A DNA stretch of 10,903 nt from an uncultured Rubrobacteraceae bacterium (GTDB taxonomy: Bacteria > Actinomycetota > Rubrobacteria > Rubrobacterales > Rubrobacteraceae). The stretch's first letter is position 1; every line of letters begins with the position of its first letter. A program made the translations under genes and the position numbers. Positions 6,089-10,903 of this stretch are shown here, in pieces. The notes under the pieces were generated by a model. The model was not told the origin of the DNA, did no database searches, and was given only the letters and a program-made list of their open reading frames with translations. The stretch lies in assembly GCA_902806105.1 (NCBI GenBank), contig CADCVI010000090.1:1-10903 (forward strand), read 5' to 3'.

Positions 6089-6451
6089 TTGGACAACAAG
6101 CCGCCTTCGCTAAAGGTAGACAAGCCCTGGGGCAGGTTCGAGCAGTACACCCACAACCTCCCCTCGACCGTCAAGATCATCACGGTGGAGCCGGGCGGCA
6201 GGCTCTCCAGCCAGTACCACCACGGCCGCGACGAGCTCTGGGTGGTCCTCGACCCCGGCATCCGGGTCGAGATCGGCGAGGAGATCCAGGACCCCGAGCC
6301 GGAGACGAAGATCTTTATCCCGAGGGGCACGGTCCACAGGCTCTCCTGCATCGGCGAGAGGCCGGCGAGGATCCTGGAGATCTCCTTCGGCGTCTTCGAC
6401 GAGGACGACATCGTCCGCCTCGAAGACGTCTACGGCCGCATCGAACCGTAG
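6089..6451 (+). CDS. Stand-alone cupin, mannose-6-phosphate isomerase type II C-terminal family
   Basis: This 120-residue single-domain cupin resembles the isomerase half of bifunctional ManC/AlgA enzymes, with no nucleotidyltransferase half. Family landmarks are KPWGRFEQY (12-20), VKIITVEPGGRLSSQYHH (28-45), the metal-binding H44/H45 with E49 in HHGRDELW, IFIPRGTVHRL (75-85) with H83, and the closing FDEDDIVRLEDVYGR (103-117). It may isomerise mannose-6-phosphate and fructose-6-phosphate, but many small relatives are uncharacterised. I choose TTG at 6089 because GAGGAGA (6074-6080) lies eight bases upstream and a SigB-like promoter sits at a fitting distance. The alternative ATG at 6068 adds seven residues and has no ribosome binding site. 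It diverges from the ferredoxin gene. No sugar-nucleotide genes are nearby. Confidence 0.87.
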   Translation: MDNKPPSLKVDKPWGRFEQYTHNLPSTVKIITVEPGGRLSSQYHHGRDELWVVLDPGIRVEIGEEIQDPEPETKIFIPRGTVHRLSCIGERPARILEISFGVFDEDDIVRLEDVYGRIEP

Positions 6452-6514
6452 CGGACCCCCGATGAAGCCCGCCTCACGGCCTGCTCCATCGATCCACCTC
6501 CGGCCCGCGAGCCA

Positions 6515-6550
6515 GAAAGTTCGCCCGGCCCCGCGCCCGAAAGTTCGACC
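6515..6550 (+). repeat. Direct repeat GAAAGTTCG(C/A)CC upstream of the DUF4097 gene
   Basis: GAAAGTTCGCCC (6515-6526) and GAAAGTTCGACC (6539-6550) differ at one base and are offset by 24 bases. The second copy directly abuts the GTG start at 6551, and its GAAAG could act as a weak ribosome binding site. Two in-phase copies could be an operator, or chance. It is the main content of the 99-base gap after the cupin gene. Confidence 0.5.
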
Positions 6551-7489
6551 GTGAGCCCTACCGGGCGGGACGACGAGCGCCGCGGCGAGCCCCGGGGTGG
6601 CCGATCTGCCGATCCTGCCGACGAGGCCCGGAGCCCGGAGGGTACGGGTTCCGGCAGGACCGGCAGGAGAAGGGTCTCCCTCCCCCCTTCACGCGGCCTC
6701 CTTCTACCCGTCGTCGGGCTGCTCTTCCTCGCGCTCGTCGTGGTCGGGGGGGTGCTGTTGTGGCGCTGGTACGGGGACCAGACCGGCGGGACGAGCCCCT
6801 TCGAGGACTCGGTAGCCTCGGGACCGGAGCCTCTCGTGCGCCTGACGAACGGGCCGGGGCAGGTCCGCGTCGAGGGCGTCGATTCGGAGGGCGTGGAGAT
6901 CTCGGCCGAGAGATACGCCCGTGGCTGGGACCCTGCCGCCGCCAGGGAGAACGCGTCGGGAATCGCCGTGGACGTCGCCCGTGAAGGGTCCACGCTGGAG
7001 ATTTCGTCGGACGGCGGTCGCGGAACGGGGGTCGACTACACTCTGAGGGTGCCCAGAGGGAGCAAGGTCGAGGTCGAATCGGCGGCCGGGGACGTGACGG
7101 TCGGGGGCGTCGCCGACAGCGTGCGGGTGAGGGCGGAGATGGGGGATGTCGCGGTGAGCGAGGTGCAGGGCGACGTGACGGTGGAGGCGCCGCGGGGCGA
7201 CGTGACGGTGGAGGGAGTAAGCACGGAGACCGGGAACGTCGAGCTCTCCGTCGGCTCGGGGGACCTGGTCTTGCGGGATCTCGTCGTCGGCATCCTGGAG
7301 GCGAGGGTCGAGGCCGGGAGCGCCGAGCTTCTCGGGCGCTTCGCGGGCGGCGGGCGCTTGAGCGTGGAGACGGGCTCGATCTCCGTCCGGGTACCGCCGG
7401 AGGAAGTGAGGGAGCTGGCCCTGGAGGCCCGCGTGGGCGAGGTCGTTCGCGAGGGCGATGCGGGGGCGGACGCGGAGGGGGGCGAGTAG
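6551..7489 (+). CDS. Membrane-anchored DUF4097 (putative adhesin-like) beta-repeat protein
   Basis: This is a 312-residue protein. Residues 1-42 are hydrophilic and Arg/Glu/Gly-rich, and about 49-71 form one strong transmembrane helix (GLLLPVVGLLFLALVVVGG...). The positive RRR before it predicts a cytoplasmic N-terminus and an exported C-terminal domain. From about residue 95 the protein is beta-rich with the DUF4097 pattern of short 'GDVxV' strands. Residues 180-224 form five nine-residue units: GDVTVGGVA, DSVRVRAEM, GDVAVSEVQ, GDVTVEAPR and GDVTVEGVS. This suggests a beta-helix-like stack. The C-terminus is acidic and low-complexity. Family members are often found beside membrane or sensor proteins; their function is unknown. 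The GTG start has only a weak site. The next gene begins three bases after the stop, indicating an operon. Confidence 0.82.
   Translation: MSPTGRDDERRGEPRGGRSADPADEARSPEGTGSGRTGRRRVSLPPSRGLLLPVVGLLFLALVVVGGVLLWRWYGDQTGGTSPFEDSVASGPEPLVRLTNGPGQVRVEGVDSEGVEISAERYARGWDPAAARENASGIAVDVAREGSTLEISSDGGRGTGVDYTLRVPRGSKVEVESAAGDVTVGGVADSVRVRAEMGDVAVSEVQGDVTVEAPRGDVTVEGVSTETGNVELSVGSGDLVLRDLVVGILEARVEAGSAELLGRFAGGGRLSVETGSISVRVPPEEVRELALEARVGEVVREGDAGADAEGGE
7169..7214 (+). repeat. Exact 19-base direct repeat inside the DUF4097 gene
   Basis: GGCGACGTGACGGTGGAGG occurs at 7169-7187 and again at 7196-7214, a 27-base offset equal to nine codons. It encodes two GDVTVE units. A related copy (GGGGACGTGACGGTCGGG) begins at 7088, exactly three units earlier. 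The DNA identity beyond the protein need suggests a recent internal duplication or conversion. Confidence 0.8.
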
Positions 7490-7492
7490 CCG

Positions 7493-8077
7493 ATGCTGGG
7501 GGGCGGAAGGTCCGGCTACAACTCACCGGAGGGTTTCAGGGATGTTGTGCGCGAGGTCTGGCTCGTCCCGGGGCTCTTCTTCCGCAGGCTCGACCCGGAC
7601 GGCGGGTGGCTCGGGCCGGCGCTCTTTACCTCGGCCGTCCTGTACCTCAACCTCCTCCTCGAAGAGCTTCTGCTGGAGCTGTGGCTCTTCGAGTTCAACT
7701 ACGGCCTCCTCTACGCGGCGCTCGCGGGGCTGGCCGTCGCGCTCGTCCTCGGGCCCCTTCTCGTCGCGGGGCTCGCGGCGCTCGTCCTCACGATCCTGGA
7801 CGGTTCCCCCTCGCGCCGCAAGTTCCGGCCCGTCTTCAGGGCCTTGGGCTACGCCTCCGCGATAGGGCTGGTGCTCTGGATCCCCTTCGCCCCCATCTTC
7901 GCCATCCCATACGGCCTCTACGTCGCCACCGTGGCCGTAAAGGAAGTGCTGTTTATAGACTACAAACGCGCGGCCGCCGCGGCCCTCCTCCCGCTCGGGG
8001 CGGTGCTCCTGATCCTGCTGCTCCTCACCGGCCTCGACGAGGCACGCGAGCTCCTCATAAACCCGCCCGGCAGCTAG
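7493..8077 (+). CDS. Yip1-like multi-pass membrane protein
   Basis: This 194-residue protein has a short soluble N-terminus whose 'VWLVPGLFFRRLDPDGGWLGP' pattern (22-42) is typical of Yip1-domain proteins. About five hydrophobic segments follow, near residues 42-63, 71-103 (long, possibly two), 118-132, 135-153 and 160-180. Conserved catalytic residues are not evident. Bacterial Yip1-like proteins are uncharacterised membrane proteins. The ATG at 7493 lies three bases after the DUF4097 stop, with purine-rich GGAGGGGGGCGAG overlapping the end of that gene, so translation is probably coupled. A partnership with the DUF4097 protein at the membrane is inferred from this tight spacing only. Confidence 0.78.
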   Translation: MLGGGRSGYNSPEGFRDVVREVWLVPGLFFRRLDPDGGWLGPALFTSAVLYLNLLLEELLLELWLFEFNYGLLYAALAGLAVALVLGPLLVAGLAALVLTILDGSPSRRKFRPVFRALGYASAIGLVLWIPFAPIFAIPYGLYVATVAVKEVLFIDYKRAAAAALLPLGAVLLILLLLTGLDEARELLINPPGS

Positions 8078-8087
8078 GGGAGGAGCG

Positions 8088-8870
8088 GTGGACGAGGGAC
8101 TACACCCCGTCGAACACCTCTTCCGAACTCTAGATTCCGTCGAGCCTTACCCGGATGGGGTTGTACCGGTCCCCGAACGTCTCCCCTGCACCGCGTTCTT
8201 CCCCGGCGGCATGGGCCTGTGGCGGCCTGACCCCGAGGGCGGACCGCCGCCAATGCCCATCGGCGGCATCATGGTGCTCGGCCACGACTTCTACTCGGAG
8301 GCCGGGTTCCGGCGCTTCGTGGCGAGCAGCGGCGAGAGCACGAGGGGCCCGACTTGGCGGAACTTACTCGCGCTGCTGGAGCGCGTGGGCGTAGGGCCGG
8401 AGCGGTGCTTCTTCACCAACGCCTACATGGGCCTGCGCGCCGGCTCACAGAATACCGGCCGGTTTCCGGGGGCGCGGGACCCCGGCTTCGTCGAGCGGTG
8501 CAGGACGTTTCTGGAGGAGCAGATCCGGGCGCAGCACCCCCGACTGATCCTCACCCTCGGAAGCCACGTCCCGGCCGTCCTCGCCCCGCTCTCAGAGGAC
8601 CTCGTCCCGTGGCTGCGAGCCTCCTCTCTCAAGGCCCTCGACGAAGCCGGCTGCCCCCTCATCCCGGCCGCCCGCTTCCCATCCGTCCCCGACCGCAAGG
8701 TAGCGGTCGCGGCCCTCGTCCACCCCTCCATACGATGGGCAAGCGTCCTTCGCCGCCGCTACGCCGGCCTCGCGGGCGACGCCGCCGAGACCTCCATCCT
8801 GGAGGATGCCCTCCGGTCGAGCGGTATCGCGGAGGTTCGCTCCCGCAACACGGACGGGCCGAGGGACTAG
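8088..8870 (+). CDS. Uracil-DNA glycosylase-like superfamily protein
   Basis: This 260-residue protein has a Rossmann-like pattern consistent with the UDG superfamily. It shows a first-strand motif IMVLGHDF (61-68), where DNA glycosylases have the catalytic G-x-D/E-P segment. RCFFTNAYMGLR (106-117) follows, then the central strand LILTLGSHVPAVLAPL (153-168), and VHPSIRW (211-217) equivalent to the HPS leucine/histidine loop. Motif 1 has no proline after HD and the second motif is not the usual HPSP, so activity on uracil is unproven. It could instead be a divergent nucleic-acid-binding member. GTG at 8088 is preceded by GGGGAGGAG (8077-8085) and lies ten bases after the Yip1-like gene, so it is the third gene of the same probable operon. 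Cytoplasmic; no signal peptide or membrane segment. Confidence 0.72.
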   Translation: MDEGLHPVEHLFRTLDSVEPYPDGVVPVPERLPCTAFFPGGMGLWRPDPEGGPPPMPIGGIMVLGHDFYSEAGFRRFVASSGESTRGPTWRNLLALLERVGVGPERCFFTNAYMGLRAGSQNTGRFPGARDPGFVERCRTFLEEQIRAQHPRLILTLGSHVPAVLAPLSEDLVPWLRASSLKALDEAGCPLIPAARFPSVPDRKVAVAALVHPSIRWASVLRRRYAGLAGDAAETSILEDALRSSGIAEVRSRNTDGPRD

Positions 8871-8940
8871 CCGGACGGTGCGATCGCCGGGTGCGGCGCG
8901 GGAGAGTACTCCTGTCGACGCCGTGGAAGGTCGATAAGGC

Positions 8941-8969
8941 CGCACCCGACGACGATGTCGTCGGGTGCG
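8941..8969. terminator. Perfect 13-base inverted repeat between convergent genes
   Basis: CGCACCCGACGAC (8941-8953) and GTCGTCGGGTGCG (8957-8969) are exact complements around a three-base loop GAT. The element sits in the 173-base gap between the UDG-like gene (plus, ends 8870) and the M20 peptidase gene (minus, ends 9044), which otherwise holds nothing I can recognise. The position suggests a bidirectional terminator. Neither side has a T-run, so it would be the U-tract-less kind reported for GC-rich actinobacteria, or a dyad for a DNA-binding protein. Confidence 0.6.
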
Positions 8970-9043
8970 ACTCCCAAGAGAACCGGCACGTCCCTCTTCT
9001 CGAACGCGTCTTCGGATCGGGGGGACGCGAGCTCTGCCGGCTC

Positions 9044-10222
9044 CTAGCCCGAGAGGGCTTCGAGCGCTATCGCCGTAAGTAGCGCGGCGCCCCGCGGCAG
9101 TATCTCCTCGTCGAAGGCAAATTGCGGGGTGTGGAGGCCGGAGACGTCGCCGACGCCGAGCCAGACGTAGGCCCCTGGCAGCTTCTGGAGGAAGAAGGCG
9201 AAATCCTCGCCGCCCATCGAGGGGTGGGAGAGCTCGACCGCCCGGTCCTCGCCGAAGAGGGAGCCCGCGACCTTGAGGGCGAGGGAGGCGGCCCCGGGGT
9301 CGTTGCGGGTGACGGGGTAGGAGAAGGTGTAGTCGAGCTCGGCGTCCGCGCGCATCCCGCGGGCGACGCCCTTCGCGAGCTCCTCCATGCGCTCCGGTAT
9401 CCTGTGGCGCAGGTCGTCGTCGATCGTACGGACGGTGCCGCCCATGCGGGCAGTCTCGGGGATGATGTTGAAGGCGCTGCCCGCCCCTATCTCCCCTATC
9501 GTCAGGACCGCCGGCTGGACCGGGTCGACCTCCCTGGAAACGATCGTTTGTAGCGCGCTCGCGACCTGCGCCGCGATGACGACGGCGTCGGCCGCGAGGT
9601 GGGGCATCGCGCCGTGGCCGCCGGTACCCCTGATCTCCATCTCGAACCTGTCCGCGGCGGCCATGATGGGCCCGGCCTTCGTCGCCGCCGTCCCGAACGG
9701 CAGCCCCGGCCACAGGTGGAGCGCGAAGATCTGGTCTATCCCCTCCGCGACCCCCTCCTCGACCATCACCCTTCCCCCGCCTCCGCCCTCCTCGGCGGGC
9801 TGGAAGACGAACTTGACGGTCCCGTTCAACTGCTCGCGCATCCCCGAGAGCGTCTTGGCCGCACCGACGAGCATGCTCGTGTGGCCGTCGTGGCCGCAGG
9901 CGTGCATCTTGCCATTCGTACCCGAGGCGAAGGGAAGCCCCGTCTCCTCGTGGATCGGGAGCGCGTCCATGTCGGCGCGCAGCGCGACCGTCGGCCCGTC
10001 GCCCCCGCCCTTGAGCGTCGCGACCACCCCGTTCTCGGCGACGCCGGTCTCGATCTCGAGCGGCAGGCCGCTCAGGGCCGCGAGGACCTTCTCGGCGGTC
10101 TTTTTCGTGTCGAAGCCGAGCTCCGGCTCGCGGTGGATGTCACGCCTGAGCGCGACGATCTCCTCACCGAAGCTCTTCTGAACCTCGTCTACCAGTCCTT
10201 CGAAACCCTGGGCCACGTCCAT
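9044..10222 (-). CDS. M20-family amidohydrolase / peptidase (amino-acylase type)
   Basis: This 392-residue dinuclear-metal hydrolase cleaves an amide bond in small substrates such as N-acyl amino acids or peptides. Features in order: RRDIHREPELGF (26-37), the metal site MHACGHDGHTSM (106-117; C109 and H111), catalytic/metal acidic pair E144-E145 in QPAEEG, H169 in ALHLWP, and GTGGHGAMPH (199-208) of the dimerisation lid. FNIIPETARMGGTVRT (251-266), MGGEDFAFF (336-344) and the late histidine H364 in LHTPQF follow. This arrangement, with cysteine in the metal site, is the M20D type (hippurate hydrolase, IAA-amino acid hydrolase, AbgB relatives). Length is normal, with no signal peptide. The start ATG at 10222 has AGAGGAGG just upstream. 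The DUF2231 gene ends 32 bases before it on the same strand, so cotranscription is likely. The substrate cannot be told from sequence. Confidence 0.94.
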   Translation of the reverse strand: MDVAQGFEGLVDEVQKSFGEEIVALRRDIHREPELGFDTKKTAEKVLAALSGLPLEIETGVAENGVVATLKGGGDGPTVALRADMDALPIHEETGLPFASGTNGKMHACGHDGHTSMLVGAAKTLSGMREQLNGTVKFVFQPAEEGGGGGRVMVEEGVAEGIDQIFALHLWPGLPFGTAATKAGPIMAAADRFEMEIRGTGGHGAMPHLAADAVVIAAQVASALQTIVSREVDPVQPAVLTIGEIGAGSAFNIIPETARMGGTVRTIDDDLRHRIPERMEELAKGVARGMRADAELDYTFSYPVTRNDPGAASLALKVAGSLFGEDRAVELSHPSMGGEDFAFFLQKLPGAYVWLGVGDVSGLHTPQFAFDEEILPRGAALLTAIALEALSG

Positions 10223-10254
10223 GCGGCCTCCTCTCTACTCACGTCCTACGTATC

Positions 10255-10632
10255 CTACCGGGTGATGCCCCTGACCCCGATGCCCCACTCCGTGAGCAGC
10301 GCCATGGCGAGGTAGGACCGGGTATCGACCGCCTCATCGCCCCGGTGCATCGAGCGCCAGCGCCACGCGGTCAGCCCGGCGAAGAGGGCGGTCGTCGCGA
10401 AGCCGAGGTACTGGTGGCGGTCTATCGCGGAGAGGAGGATCGAGTCGTCCTCGCAAGCCAGGTGCGCCACGAGGCCCGTGATCGTCGCCGCTATCGTCCC
10501 GAGGACGAGCAGCAGCCCCGGCCTCTTGCCGGCGAAGCAGTCCATCCCCACGCTGACGAAGAGCGGAGCTATGGGGAAGTGCGTTACGGCACTGTGGATG
10601 TGGTTGAACAGGTTCTCGAAGAAATCGCTCAT
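10255..10632 (-). CDS. DUF2231 membrane protein
   Basis: This 125-residue protein has about four hydrophobic segments (near 15-33, 38-58, 75-92 and 105-121). The first contains the family-typical HxxxTHFPIAPLFVSVGMD stretch, followed by GTIAATITGLVAH. Histidines H11, H13, H18, H57 and H73 lie at or near membrane boundaries; in this family such residues have been suggested to bind metal or heme, but the function is not established. ATG at 10632 is chosen: GGAGAGGG lies about seven to eight bases upstream and the protein begins at once with its amphipathic helix. The longer in-frame ATG at 10752 would run through a terminator hairpin and add proline-rich, non-family sequence. It lies upstream of the M20 gene on the same strand. 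Confidence 0.82.
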   Translation of the reverse strand: MSDFFENLFNHIHSAVTHFPIAPLFVSVGMDCFAGKRPGLLLVLGTIAATITGLVAHLACEDDSILLSAIDRHQYLGFATTALFAGLTAWRWRSMHRGDEAVDTRSYLAMALLTEWGIGVRGITR

Positions 10633-10688
10633 CACCACACCCTCTCCACCATGCACGTTGCCCCATCGAACGCACGGAGCCTCGGGCC

Positions 10689-10694
10689 ATTCTA
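10689..10694 (-). promoter_or_regulatory. Possible -10 box for the DUF2231 gene
   Basis: Minus-strand TAGAAT, five of six to consensus, 57 bases before the chosen ATG and downstream of the terminator that ends the peroxiredoxin transcript. No strong -35 is visible at the right distance. Confidence 0.3.
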
Positions 10695-10726
10695 CGACGC
10701 CCTGCTCCGACAGATCGCGCAACGAA

Positions 10727-10762
10727 GGAGGCGCCCGCGGGATAAACCCCACGGGCGCCTCC
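10727..10762 (-). terminator. Hairpin terminator downstream of the OsmC/Ohr gene
   Basis: GGAGGCGCCCG (10727-10737) pairs perfectly with CGGGCGCCTCC (10752-10762). After one mismatch, GGG (10739-10741) pairs with CCC (10748-10750), leaving an ATAAAC-type loop. On the minus strand the stem is followed by TTCGTT, a short T-rich tail. It separates the peroxiredoxin gene from the DUF2231 gene. Confidence 0.75.
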
Positions 10763-10766
10763 GGAA

Positions 10767-10783
10767 GGGGCTTTCGGGCCCCC
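10767..10783 (-). terminator. Second hairpin of a tandem terminator
   Basis: GGGGC (10767-10771) pairs with GCCCC (10778-10782) around a six-base loop; a palindromic CTTTAAAG (10783-10790) adjoins. It lies between the peroxiredoxin stop (10801) and the larger hairpin, so transcription on the minus strand meets two stems in succession. Confidence 0.5.
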
Positions 10784-10800
10784 TTTAAAGAACCAGAAGC

Positions 10801-10903
10801 CTAGGCGAGGCTCGGGTTCAGGCGAATCTCCACGTTGCCCCGGAGGGCGTTGGAGACCGGGCAGATCTGCTCGGCCTGGCGCGCGGCGTTCTCGAAATCG
10901 TCC
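10801..10903 (-). CDS. OsmC/Ohr-family peroxiredoxin, C-terminal fragment (cut by the window edge)
   Basis: Only the last 34 residues are present, reading DDFENAARQAEQICPVSNAL and then RGNVEIRLNPSLA before the TAG at 10801-10803. The CPVSNAL segment holds the second conserved catalytic cysteine of OsmC/Ohr thiol peroxidases, which reduce organic hydroperoxides. The following strand (VEIRL) is the family's usual last strand. CPVS favours OsmC-like over Ohr proteins, which generally have CPYS. The 5' part lies beyond the window, so start and regulation are not visible. Tandem hairpins follow the stop. Confidence 0.8.
   Translation of the reverse strand, partial: DDFENAARQAEQICPVSNALRGNVEIRLNPSLA

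Noticed and set aside
7169..7214. CRISPR-like or satellite repeat
   Set aside because: The repeats are in frame within a coding gene with nine-codon periodicity, and explain a protein repeat.
6558..7526. Minus-strand frame opposite the DUF4097 gene
   Set aside because: Extremely Pro/Arg/Ser-rich translation typical of antisense GC-rich DNA. The plus strand has a transmembrane helix and regular beta repeats.
8354..9082. Plus-strand frame overlapping the UDG-like gene and running into the gap
   Set aside because: It is an Arg/Pro-rich shadow of the UDG-like gene with no start signal. The part in the gap crosses the 8941-8969 dyad.
8592..9713. Long minus-strand frame over the M20 gene and UDG-like gene
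   Set aside because: It is a frame-shifted shadow of the M20 amidohydrolase (Gly/Arg-rich), with all real motifs in the other frame.
10633..10752. Longer DUF2231 start at 10752
   Set aside because: The added 40 residues are encoded partly by a terminator hairpin and do not resemble the family.

Overview
The window is GC-rich bacterial chromosomal DNA with tightly packed genes, frequent GTG/TTG starts, strong AGGAGG-type ribosome binding sites, an F420-type LLM oxidoreductase and stress promoters resembling those read by SigB/SigF sigma factors. This points to an actinobacterium. A deep-branching lineage such as Rubrobacter would fit, but that assignment is an inference from gene content and style. 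I see no rRNA, tRNA, CRISPR array, insertion sequence or integrase.

Layout. (1) 1-923: two small stress-type genes on the plus strand, a cold-shock domain protein with a SHOCT-like tail and a CsbD-family protein. The second has a convincing SigB-like promoter and ends in a strong bidirectional hairpin. (2) 938-2476, minus: a single-ring AAA ATPase of the Cdc48/proteasome-ATPase type with an unfamiliar cysteine-containing N-terminal region. (3) 2555-4490, plus: a PduO-type cob(I)alamin adenosyltransferase, then a probable beta-propeller lipoprotein whose signal peptide is plain but has no usable start codon in frame. A one-base shift would restore a TTGA stop/start overlap. (4) 4561-5529, plus, and 5526-5897, minus: an F420-type LLM oxidoreductase and a [2Fe-2S] ferredoxin, converging so tightly that both stop codons share one CTAG. 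(5) 6089-6451, plus: a stand-alone cupin resembling the C-terminal part of type II mannose-6-phosphate isomerases, with a second SigB-like promoter. (6) 6551-8870, plus: a probable operon of a membrane-anchored DUF4097 beta-repeat protein, a Yip1-like membrane protein and a uracil-DNA-glycosylase-like protein. (7) 9044-10632, minus: a DUF2231 membrane protein and an M20 amidohydrolase. (8) 10801-10903, minus: the C-terminus of an OsmC/Ohr peroxiredoxin, followed by paired terminator hairpins.

The genes do not form one pathway. The common thread is general stress and housekeeping: cold shock, CsbD, OsmC, possible SigB-like control, and the AAA unfoldase. I found no clear new system. The best leads are the cysteine-bearing AAA ATPase, the broken start of the lipoprotein, the two SigB-like promoters, the divergent UDG-like protein and the DUF4097/Yip1 pair.
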